A stretch of DNA of 20,946 bases from a virus. The number at the start of each line of letters is the position of its first letter. The stretch's first letter is position 1. The DNA lies in IMG/VR virus record IMGVR_UViG_3300009507_000164, positions 1 through 20,946 of that record, one strand, 5' to 3'. Shown piece by piece: positions 13,675 through 20,516 of the stretch. Under the pieces are notes generated by a model. The model did no database searches. It worked only from the letters and a program-made list of their open reading frames with translations, and had not been told where the DNA came from. A program made the position numbers and the translations under genes.

Positions 13675-13697
13675 CCGGTTTTTTTAAAAAAGTCAAG

Positions 13698-13723
13698 AAA
13701 ATAGGCGCCGCAGCGCCTATTTT
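13698..13723 (-). terminator. Intrinsic terminator after gp23
   Basis: A perfect 11-bp stem, AAAATAGGCGC with GCGCCTATTTT, around a 4-nt loop. It lies 17 nt past the gp23 stop and is followed by U-rich sequence on the minus strand. It should end the head-gene transcript before the small RNA promoter. Confidence 0.92.
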
Positions 13724-13740
13724 GTAATATAAAGTATAAC

Positions 13741-14916
13741 TTAGCTAAAAGTTAAGCTATTTGAAGTAACTCCGACTAGACCTAAGTAGTCAGCAGCATT
13801 ACCAAGAGAGCTAGCTGCGTTAGTTAGTTCTACATAACCATAACGAGTCATGAAGCTAACAACTGGCTCAAATGTTGCTGGATCTAGCACAACACCGGAG
13901 CTCATTAGCGGAATGTATGGGCAATAAAATGCTGCGGCATCAGATTCAGTTGAACCTTTATAGCCAACTAGAACATTATCGCTAGAAGCATATGTGTTAA
14001 CATATACTTTCATTGCATTGTTCAATGTACCAACTAGTTTTGTGTTAGTTGGTGCTTCGAATGTACCTTCTGTTGTACGTGCAAACGCTGAAGTAGTTGC
14101 ACTTTGTAGGATAGTTAGTACAGTTGGTGAAACAACTGCCCAGTTACCTGCGCCTCTACGTGTACGCTGTGCAATTAGGTTTGATACTCTGTTGATAGTA
14201 ACAGCTAGTGCAGCATGTTCGTCACCAACAAAAGTAGCAGTACCAGACACAGATGTTTGGTCGTATGTTTGTACAGCAGAACCAGCTAGTGTGGTTAAGC
14301 TACTAATTACCTCTTGATCAATTTCAGAAGTAATTTCTTGAGCAAGAGCAGCCATAATTTCTGCTTCTACATCAATGCCATGCTGTGATTGAGCATCTTG
14401 TGCAGATTCAAAAGTCCAGCGAGCGGATAGCTTGCGTGATTTTGCTTCTACAGTTTGCTTCAAGATCTGGATGCTTAGTCTGTTACCAGCTGTACCTTCC
14501 ATGGATCCTGTTGAAGCTGCTTTATCAGTTGCAGCAGCACCTGAGTAACCTTCGGCAATTTTGAATGGGCTTAATGCTTCTTCGCCTGCAGTTACATCTG
14601 TTCCACTAGTTGAATCAAACGTATCTGCATAACGCACTCTCAATGTGTGGATTTGACCGACTGGGCCGGTCATTGGTTGTACACCAACTAGTTCATTTGC
14701 AATGACAGTTGGCATTACACGTCTGATCACTGGTAGGATCACACGGTTAAGTGTCGCGACGTTACCCGCAGAAGTAGCACCAGCAGTTGCACTCTCTGAC
14801 AAATACTTGCGTGTATTTTCAAGAGTAGTGTCCATTACTGCCTTTTTGTTGCCTCCGAGGCCCTCGAGCAGAGCACCTTTAGTCTCTGTCCAGCGACTTT
14901 CTAGTAGTTCTGACAT
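13741..14916 (-). CDS. gp23: Major capsid protein gp23
   Basis: 391 aa, much shorter than T4 gp23 (521), so it probably lacks the T4 insertion domain. It builds the hexameric shell with an HK97-type fold. The first 65 residues form the prohead-only part: ALLEG at 15-19 and YLSES at 38-42 both fit gp21 cleavage (L-x-E), and the NVATLNRVILPVIRRVMP block follows at about 52-69. GPVGQIHTLRVRY (about 84-96) and the DVEAEIMAALAQEITSEID helix (about 180-198) are typical. The C-terminal FMTRYGYVELTNAASSLG matches the end of the family. AAGGAG sets the start 13 nt after gp22. A strong terminator follows. Which cleavage site is used cannot be read by eye. Confidence 0.96.
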   Translation of the reverse strand: MSELLESRWTETKGALLEGLGGNKKAVMDTTLENTRKYLSESATAGATSAGNVATLNRVILPVIRRVMPTVIANELVGVQPMTGPVGQIHTLRVRYADTFDSTSGTDVTAGEEALSPFKIAEGYSGAAATDKAASTGSMEGTAGNRLSIQILKQTVEAKSRKLSARWTFESAQDAQSQHGIDVEAEIMAALAQEITSEIDQEVISSLTTLAGSAVQTYDQTSVSGTATFVGDEHAALAVTINRVSNLIAQRTRRGAGNWAVVSPTVLTILQSATTSAFARTTEGTFEAPTNTKLVGTLNNAMKVYVNTYASSDNVLVGYKGSTESDAAAFYCPYIPLMSSGVVLDPATFEPVVSFMTRYGYVELTNAASSLGNAADYLGLVGVTSNSLTFS

Positions 14917-14928
14917 AATTATCTCCTT

Positions 14929-14958
14929 ATTATAATCCAGCTAGACGTTTAATGTCAA
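14929..14958 (-). promoter_or_regulatory. Possible sigma-70-like promoter before gp23
   Basis: TTGACA (14953-14958), an 18-bp spacer, and TATAAT (14929-14934). The predicted start (about 14922) falls at or after the AAGGAG Shine-Dalgarno, so a transcript from here would lack most of it. The match may be chance within the gp22 end codons. Confidence 0.35.
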
Positions 14959-16015
14959 CGACATTATGGTCTGATACTGGTTTGATTGAACTATTATTTC
15001 TATTGCCTGTTATTTCTTTTGCCTCGGTTATCTGTGCCTTCTGCTTTGCTGGACTATGACCATCAATTACTGACGGTAGGTATTTGTCAAATTGTCGACG
15101 TAGTCTACTAGTTTGTACCGACTCCAGTAAGTCATTCATGATTCCTCGTTGATCTCTGCTTAATGGCGTAGTCAACTCGTTCATAATAGCTATACGTTCT
15201 TTGGATTCAAGCAAACGCTTTACTTCAGCGTCTTTTGATTCTGCTATAGTTTTAGCTTTTACTGCAAGTGTTTTTGCATCAGCAAGTTGTTTATCTTTAG
15301 CTTCAAGAACTTTTAACAATTTTTTGGTTTCAGACGATTCACTAAGATGTGAATTTAAATATTCTGAAGAAAATGCTTCAAATATTTTACGACCGAAATC
15401 ATTTTTACGTGCTACTTCAATATCTTCTTTGAGTTGGCTAATTTCAGATGTTAATCCGTTGTTAACTGTTCTCTCAACTGCTTTTGCACTTCTTTCAACA
15501 AAAGTTTTCTTAATTTTGTTGAAGTGAACTTTAGCTTCACGTACTAAACGTACTTTTGTTTCAGCTAAGTCTTTCTTATCTTCTTGGAATTCTGCAATTT
15601 CGTTTGCAAGTTGATCTACAATAAATTCTTCTAAAATGGTAAATTTATTTGCCATTTCTTTTTGATCTTCATGTAGGTCTGAAATTTCTTTAACAAGAGT
15701 ATTGCTAACAAATGTCTTTAAAAGATTAGAATTTTCTCTCATAGCTTTAACATATTTTGTTTTAGCTTCCGAAAGTTGTAATCTATCTTCGTGGAATTCT
15801 GTCATTTCTTCTGATAGCTTTTCGCGTATCATTGAATCAATTGCTTCAACCATAACACCTTTATCGTGTTCGTACTTTGAAGCAAATTCTTCTCTTAGTT
15901 CTGATGCAACACTAAGACGATTTTCTTTTATCTTAGTATCCCATGCTTCTTGTATTTCAGATTTCATTTGCTCTGTAATTGCTTCACTCTCTAAAAGGGA
16001 TTTTATTGGGTCCAT
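14930..16015 (-). CDS. gp22: Prohead scaffold protein gp22
   Basis: 361 aa (T4 gp22: 269). It is the core around which gp23 assembles, and gp21 later digests it. Almost the whole protein is Lys/Glu-rich helix suited to coiled coils. A motif of the type E-(I/M)-x-x-(F/L)-x-E-D recurs four times (70-77, 110-117, 139-146, 191-198), and KTFV occurs at 100 and 170, so the middle arose from internal repeats. L-L-E at 7-9 fits a gp21 site. The tail (about 325-361) is short, polar and basic. It lies 11 nt after gp21 with AAAGGAG, and gp23 follows within 13 nt, the order and spacing expected for co-assembling proteins. Confidence 0.9.
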   Translation of the reverse strand: MDPIKSLLESEAITEQMKSEIQEAWDTKIKENRLSVASELREEFASKYEHDKGVMVEAIDSMIREKLSEEMTEFHEDRLQLSEAKTKYVKAMRENSNLLKTFVSNTLVKEISDLHEDQKEMANKFTILEEFIVDQLANEIAEFQEDKKDLAETKVRLVREAKVHFNKIKKTFVERSAKAVERTVNNGLTSEISQLKEDIEVARKNDFGRKIFEAFSSEYLNSHLSESSETKKLLKVLEAKDKQLADAKTLAVKAKTIAESKDAEVKRLLESKERIAIMNELTTPLSRDQRGIMNDLLESVQTSRLRRQFDKYLPSVIDGHSPAKQKAQITEAKEITGNRNNSSIKPVSDHNVVDIKRLAGL

Positions 16016-16026
16016 ATTATTCTCCT

Positions 16027-16650
16027 TTATTGGAGCCTGCTTATTATATTTAATAAGCTCTCTGCAATATATTTCTGTGCCTTTTTGTCGCCTGTTACTT
16101 CTTTACTTGTAATAAATGCCTTATATCCACCTTTTTCATTCATTAGGTGTTCATATATTGGTGTTGGATAAGCACCTGGTGCGCTAGGTTGAGCTACAAC
16201 ATCCACGGTGATTATCTCAAATTCGCTTACTTCGCCATTGCCGCTTTCGCTAACGTTGCCGGAGCCTCTTGATGAGACACCTAGTTTAACTTGTGCTTCA
16301 AGCATTGTTTTAACTAGTTGTCCCATCGGAGTAGGTAATATTTTTAATTTACCGTAACCATTTGCACCGTCCATCCACATTTCTGTAACCATATGGCATA
16401 CACGGTCAATGTTAATGTTAAGTCCTTCAGGATGATCTACTTCACCAAGAACTGAATAACCACCAGCAATTTGTTCATTGAGTGTGGTGACAGCCCTACT
16501 AATTTCATTTACGGGATATACACGCTGATTTGCGTTGCGTACTCCGCCTTGAATACAAATGCCTTTCATATAAAGATCTTTGCCTTCGTTAGCAGACTCA
16601 ACAACAATTTTAGCCTGGTCGAAACTCATATGTTCACGTAAATAGCTCAT
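16027..16650 (-). CDS. gp21: Prohead protease gp21
   Basis: 207 aa (T4 gp21: 212). This serine protease matures the prohead by cutting gp22, gp23 and internal proteins after L/I-x-E, opening space for DNA. The probable catalytic set is visible: His73 in GEVDHPE, Ser126 or Ser127 in GVSSRGSG, and Asp150 in ITVDVVAQPSAPGA. The start (KGICIQGGVRNANQRVYP, 29-46) is typical of the family. Translation starts at the ATG at 16650 with AAGGAA upstream; a second in-frame Met at 8 is possible. A 7-bp inverted repeat lies in its last codons (16039-16058). The gene sits between gp67-like and gp22, as in T4. Confidence 0.94.
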   Translation of the reverse strand: MSYLREHMSFDQAKIVVESANEGKDLYMKGICIQGGVRNANQRVYPVNEISRAVTTLNEQIAGGYSVLGEVDHPEGLNINIDRVCHMVTEMWMDGANGYGKLKILPTPMGQLVKTMLEAQVKLGVSSRGSGNVSESGNGEVSEFEIITVDVVAQPSAPGAYPTPIYEHLMNEKGGYKAFITSKEVTGDKKAQKYIAESLLNIISRLQ

Positions 16651-16677
16651 CCGTAATTCCTTAACTTATTTGCTGCT

Positions 16678-17646
16678 TCAAGTCAATGACTTTTTATCTG
16701 CAGCATTCTCTGGCTTGCCCTTTTTCTCAGCGCCGTGACCAGGTTCGTTTTTCATGCCTTTTTTGGCACTCATGCCGCCGGGCTTATTTCTATTGCCTGC
16801 GTCATCCACTTTTGGGGCAGCAGCCTTACCGCCTGCTTCGGTTGCACCTTTAGCAATATTTGCTGATGTTCCGCCCATATTATTTGGCTTTGCTACTATG
16901 CTTTTTGAATTTGCGCCGTTATCGCCACCAGATGGTGCAGATATTTTTTCAACATATTCACGCATTTGCTCAGTTGCTGATTTAGCAACTTCGTCAACTT
17001 CTTCTTCTGATTCGTCAACTTCTTCGTCAGACTCTTCAAATGCATACGACTCTTCAGTTTCGTCATCACCATCCATGTCGTCATCGTCCATGTCGTCATC
17101 GCCCATGTCGTCCATGTCGTCCATGTCGTCATCGCTATCCATGTCGTCATCACCCATGTCGTCATCGTCGCCCATCATAGCTTCAAATTCTTGTTGTAAT
17201 TCAGCTAGTGCGTCTTCTAAGTCAACTACACGATCTTCTATTTCCTCATCGTCGCCCATGTCGTCGCCCATGTCATCCATGTCGTCGCCGTCTTCAATGT
17301 CTGACATCATGTCATCAGTTGGATCGCCGCCCATGTCATCGTCTACTTCGTCAAGACCAAACATTTCGTCTAAATCGTCTTCGGATGATTCGTCTAAATC
17401 GTCTTCGGATGATTCGTCTAAATCATCTTCTGATTCGTCTAAATCGTCTTCGGATTCGTCTAAATCGTCTTCGGATGATTCGTCAACTTCTTCATCTTCG
17501 TCAACTTCTTCTTCAGATTCAATAATGTCTTGGTAAATTTCTCTTGATTTTGCTACAACTATTTCGTGAAATAGTTCTTCTGCGCCTGAACGGTCTTCGT
17601 TAATTAGACGTTCTAGCATTTCTTCAAATTTATTTTGATCAGTCAT
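16678..17646 (-). CDS. gp67: Highly acidic prohead core protein (gp67-like)
   Basis: 322 aa against 80 for T4 gp67. The first 45 residues are a helix-forming head (FEEMLERLINEDRSGAEELFHEIVVAKSREIYQDII), comparable to the gp67 N-terminus. After it come about 165 residues of Asp/Glu/Ser/Met repeats (ESSEDDLD and DDMDDMGDD units). The last 90 residues are basic and Gly/Ala-rich (GGKAAAPK, KKGMKNEPGHGAEKKG). Position between portal and gp21 and the acid-rich body match gp67, which helps form the prohead core. I infer the role from composition and order; the homology itself is weak. The Asp/Glu block may mimic DNA charge or buffer cations inside the head. AAAGGAG and a late-type box (TGTAAATA, 17685-17692) precede it. 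Confidence 0.6.
   Translation of the reverse strand: MTDQNKFEEMLERLINEDRSGAEELFHEIVVAKSREIYQDIIESEEEVDEDEEVDESSEDDLDESEDDLDESEDDLDESSEDDLDESSEDDLDEMFGLDEVDDDMGGDPTDDMMSDIEDGDDMDDMGDDMGDDEEIEDRVVDLEDALAELQQEFEAMMGDDDDMGDDDMDSDDDMDDMDDMGDDDMDDDDMDGDDETEESYAFEESDEEVDESEEEVDEVAKSATEQMREYVEKISAPSGGDNGANSKSIVAKPNNMGGTSANIAKGATEAGGKAAAPKVDDAGNRNKPGGMSAKKGMKNEPGHGAEKKGKPENAADKKSLT
17366..17479 (-). repeat. Tandem 21/24-bp repeat within the acidic gene
   Basis: Five units of the pattern TCGTCTAAATCGTCTTCGGA(TGA)T, with lengths 24, 24, 21, 21 and 24. They encode alternating E-D-D-L-D-E-S-(S) units. A second, shorter repeat (TCGTCATCGTCCATG-like) spans about 17065-17180 and encodes DDMDD units. Such arrays are prone to copy-number change. 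Confidence 0.85.
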
Positions 17647-17684
17647 GTTTTTCTCCTTTAAATGTACTTCAAGGCTGTCAGTTA

Positions 17685-17692
17685 TATTTACA
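17685..17692 (-). promoter_or_regulatory. Late-type promoter box TGTAAATA for the acidic core gene
   Basis: TGTAAATA about 39 nt before the ATG, with AAAGGAG in the leader. It is weaker than the GATAAATA boxes. An 8-bp hairpin (17695-17702 with 17710-17717) lies just upstream. Confidence 0.5.
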
Positions 17693-17748
17693 CGTTATAG
17701 TAAAAACTATACTATAATAGGTTCAAAACCGACAGTTTTATATTTTTT

Positions 17749-18498
17749 TTATTTAGATAAGTTATTTATAAAATTTTGTTTGGTAATATGTTTTAAATTC
17801 TCCATGTTGGTAATATTATCAGGAACAAAGCTATTTTCATCTTCGACTACTCGTATATACTTTATTTCAGGATATTTTCTTATGCATATACCAGTTTGTC
17901 TAGACCAGTTACCAAAATAAGTAGCTCTGTCATTACTGCCTTTGTAATTTTCAGTTCCACTATACAAATTATTAACTAGACCATTGTTTTCACCTACTCC
18001 TTGATAGTCAAAACCTAGTATATATATTGTTGAATATCCGTGTGTACTAGCTAAATTTAATGCACTTGGACCTGAACTCCAGCCTAAATTTGGAGTAAAC
18101 AAATTTATATTATCAAATTCTCTAGTGAAACGATTTGGATTAGTGTAAACTATATTAGTTTGATGATATCCAGATTGTATTATTTCTTTCATCATCTTAG
18201 TATCAACTGCAATTAAATAATCAGGTTGCGAAGTACGATATATTGCATTACACGCATATACTTTTCCATAGGTTTGTAATAGTGTAATATCTATATCTTT
18301 TCTGCTAATTCCGTTGCCAAGAACAAATGCAATCGGCGAATTAAGATTTTTATTAGTATCTAAATTATTATTATTGGATATATTGGTAGATTCTACAGTC
18401 TGTTTATCTAACGATTTTGATTGAAGTTTTTTTAATTTGTCAATAGTTTTTCTTTGTTTTCGTTCAGCTTTTGACTCACCTGGAATATATTTTTTCAA
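17749..18498 (-). CDS. GT42/DUF115-like Rossmann protein, TTG start
   Basis: 249 aa. The start codon is TTG at 18498: the frame is closed by TAA upstream, no ATG is available, and AAGGA sits 8 nt before it. About 50 basic, polar residues precede a Rossmann-like domain with LGNGIS (60-65), CNAIY (83-87), DYLIAVD (93-99), SSGPSALNLA (141-150) and LGFDY (161-165). These resemble GT42 sialyltransferases and DUF115 proteins, in which the first Gly-rich loop binds the CMP-sugar. A sugar-transfer or sugar-binding role is therefore plausible. It lies within the head operon between two assembly genes. No catalytic His is evident by eye, so activity is uncertain. A binding-only protein or another nucleotide-binding enzyme is possible. 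Confidence 0.65.
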   Translation of the reverse strand: MKKYIPGESKAERKQRKTIDKLKKLQSKSLDKQTVESTNISNNNNLDTNKNLNSPIAFVLGNGISRKDIDITLLQTYGKVYACNAIYRTSQPDYLIAVDTKMMKEIIQSGYHQTNIVYTNPNRFTREFDNINLFTPNLGWSSGPSALNLASTHGYSTIYILGFDYQGVGENNGLVNNLYSGTENYKGSNDRATYFGNWSRQTGICIRKYPEIKYIRVVEDENSFVPDNITNMENLKHITKQNFINNLSK

Positions 18499-18516
18499 TG
18501 TAAGATCCTTGTAATA

Positions 18517-18762
18517 TTACATTTCAGCAGGTGCTTGTGCAGATATTCCATACATTGCTCTTACATGATACAAGTCTTTAATTTTTTCTTCGCTATGCTT
18601 TTCGTCAGCTTTTCTTGCTTTATTAATGTCACCTAACGTTAATCTAGTCTGTCTTGTATCTGAAAAAGAATATGTTTTCTTATCTCTTTCAGGTTCATAA
18701 CGATGGTCCTCTTCAGGCTCCATTGTTTTTTTATCAAAGTAATATAGTTCTCTAAGTATCAT
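18517..18762 (-). CDS. Small charged protein between portal and gp67-like genes, unknown
   Basis: 81 aa, rich in Glu, Lys, Asp and Arg, predicted mostly helical, with no signal or membrane segment. The motif TYSFSDTRQTRLTLGDINKARKA (about 30-52) and the C-terminal KIKDLYHVRAMYG are the only distinctive parts. It starts 8 nt past the portal stop. A late-type box (CATAAATA, 18768-18775) overlaps that stop and stands 5 nt before its ATG, while a GGAG is unusually far (13 nt) upstream. T4 has the small core proteins gp67 and gp68 at this place, so a prohead core role is possible, but sequence support is lacking. Confidence 0.75.
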   Translation of the reverse strand: MILRELYYFDKKTMEPEEDHRYEPERDKKTYSFSDTRQTRLTLGDINKARKADEKHSEEKIKDLYHVRAMYGISAQAPAEM

Positions 18763-18767
18763 GTTAC

Positions 18768-18775
18768 TATTTATG
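18768..18775 (-). promoter_or_regulatory. Late-type box CATAAATA overlapping portal stop
   Basis: CATAAATA, then GTAAC, then the ATG of the 81-aa gene: the same 5-nt gap as at 4451-4458 and 9451-9458. The box shares its TAA with the portal stop codon. It could be chance, because read-through from the portal gene would also supply mRNA. Confidence 0.5.
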
Positions 18776-20516
18776 CTCCAACTGCTGTTTCTGCTGCCGG
18801 TGATGTTGCTGGGGCAGCTGCATCAGTGGGTAATGCGCTGTTTGCATCGTCCATTGGTTCTTCAGGTATCTCATCTTCGCCAGTTGCTGTCATATCGTCT
18901 GATATGCCTGCGCCAGTTATACCAGCGTCTCTCATATTAGCAGCAGCGTCTTGTGGCTCGCCAGTAAAGAATTCATCATTCTCTTCACGCCATAGTGCTT
19001 CATTTTGTTGAATTTCTTCATCAGATAGACCCAAGAACCTTTTTAAAGCAAAGCGATTTGAAATAAATGGCACAGCTTGCATTTGACTAAATGTAGAAAT
19101 TCTATTATTGTCTAGCTCTGCTAGGTTATAACTTGCAAAGTTTTGTGGAGTTTGTAGTTTTAAATCAAACATTGAAATATCAATGTTAATTCCTTTATGA
19201 TCTAAGTAAAGTTTAAATTCATTATTAAATACTTCTGTGAGCATACTTTGTAGTCGTTCGCAGTAATTATTAAATCTTAATTCTTGGATATAGGCTGTGC
19301 CAACACGACCGTCGTTGGATTGCGAAGCTGAATCGTCTGCACCAGTTCGCAAGTACGAACTTGGAATTCTCAATCCACGCACTAGTTTATTGGTGAAATA
19401 GCGTAAATCGTCAATTTCACCAAGGTTGGTTCCGCCTGGTAGTGTTTCAACTTTTGATCCACGACCTTCAGCAGTTTGTGGAAAGAAGTAGTCTTCGTTA
19501 ATTGACAACGGGTTGTAGCTACTGTCTATGACTGTTTGTCCTCCGCCGGTCTTTGATGGGATTCGTCTTTGATGAATTTCCGTCTTTACACGCTCCACAA
19601 ACTGCATAGCAAGGTGTGATGGCATGTTGCCCACATCAACGTAGAATACTCTGCGCTCTGGCGCACGTTGCACACGATAGATAATAATTGCATCTTCAAG
19701 TAATTCTTTTTGCTTGTATACTTTAAAGATAGTTTCAAGTAAACTATTACCAAATGGATAGTTATTATCTAATCCTTCGTTCATCGAAAGGTGTACAATG
19801 TGTTGAGCATCAACTGCAATTTCATTTGAGTCAGTTGAATATCTGTTGCTGTTGTTTGGAGTATTTGGAGATCCGGTCATGTATTTTTGATCAAGTGTTT
19901 GATAATTTTGTCCGGCTCCGTTAGCGCCAACGCCGTCGTTAATTGTATTGATTTTGGTAGCACTTAATGCTTCATATGATATATTAATATCTTTGATAAT
20001 GTACTGTTCTGGACGCTTGCCTTCACTTTCATTAACAATAACTTTGGTTAGGTTTGCAGGATCAACATGAAACCATTTTGAAGTTTGTGGATCTCTAATA
20101 AAAAATTGATCGCCATATTTAAACGTATTTCTAATGATTTTGAACATACGTTTTTCAAATTGTTGTAACTTACACCACTGTTTTAAATATTGTGACACAA
20201 TATTTACTTCAGTGCTAGTAGCAGTTTGATGAAATACAATACTAAACGGTGTACCATTTTGTTTGTTTGGTTGTGTACAAAATTCTCCAAGAATATCAAG
20301 GGCAGCATTAACTTCAGAATCAGTATCCATAGTATTATACTGGCCATATCTTTCAATACGGTTTGGTGATCCTACGTATACATCAGGCAAATGACTTGAG
20401 TAATTTGCCGCTGCTGGACCTACGCCGCCATTGCTTTTGTTAAAGCTAAAAGGACTATAACTACCTGTTGTATTCTTGCTTGCGGGTACTGGTGTAAAAT
20501 GTTTTTTCCAACTCAT
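18771..20516 (-). CDS. gp20: Portal vertex protein gp20
   Basis: 581 aa (T4 gp20: 524). Twelve copies form the ring at one vertex through which DNA enters and to which the neck binds; it also starts prohead assembly. Gp20-family segments are clear: RIERYGQYNTMDTDSEVNAAL (about 54-74), FKIIRNTFKYGDQFFIRD (about 140-157), PERRVFYVDVGNMP (about 285-298) and GSKVETLPGGTNLGEIDDLRYF (about 345-366). The last 70 residues are Ala/Asp/Glu-rich and low complexity, longer than in T4. The start overlaps the preceding stop as ATGA. Head genes follow in the T4 order. Confidence 0.95.
   Translation of the reverse strand: MSWKKHFTPVPASKNTTGSYSPFSFNKSNGGVGPAAANYSSHLPDVYVGSPNRIERYGQYNTMDTDSEVNAALDILGEFCTQPNKQNGTPFSIVFHQTATSTEVNIVSQYLKQWCKLQQFEKRMFKIIRNTFKYGDQFFIRDPQTSKWFHVDPANLTKVIVNESEGKRPEQYIIKDINISYEALSATKINTINDGVGANGAGQNYQTLDQKYMTGSPNTPNNSNRYSTDSNEIAVDAQHIVHLSMNEGLDNNYPFGNSLLETIFKVYKQKELLEDAIIIYRVQRAPERRVFYVDVGNMPSHLAMQFVERVKTEIHQRRIPSKTGGGQTVIDSSYNPLSINEDYFFPQTAEGRGSKVETLPGGTNLGEIDDLRYFTNKLVRGLRIPSSYLRTGADDSASQSNDGRVGTAYIQELRFNNYCERLQSMLTEVFNNEFKLYLDHKGINIDISMFDLKLQTPQNFASYNLAELDNNRISTFSQMQAVPFISNRFALKRFLGLSDEEIQQNEALWREENDEFFTGEPQDAAANMRDAGITGAGISDDMTATGEDEIPEEPMDDANSALPTDAAAPATSPAAETAVGA

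Noticed and set aside
17366-17479. Repeat array resembling a CRISPR
   Set aside because: The units are tandem without unique spacers, stay in frame, and encode the acidic protein repeats.
16754-17536. Long plus-strand open frame rich in Ser opposite the acidic gene
   Set aside because: It is the antisense reading of the Asp/Glu repeats, so its Ser/Met composition is a direct product of the repeat. It has no Shine-Dalgarno or promoter.
17695-17717. 8-bp hairpin before the acidic gene as terminator of the GT42-like gene
   Set aside because: The stem is all A/T-rich and is followed by ACG rather than a U-run. It is more likely just part of the promoter region.
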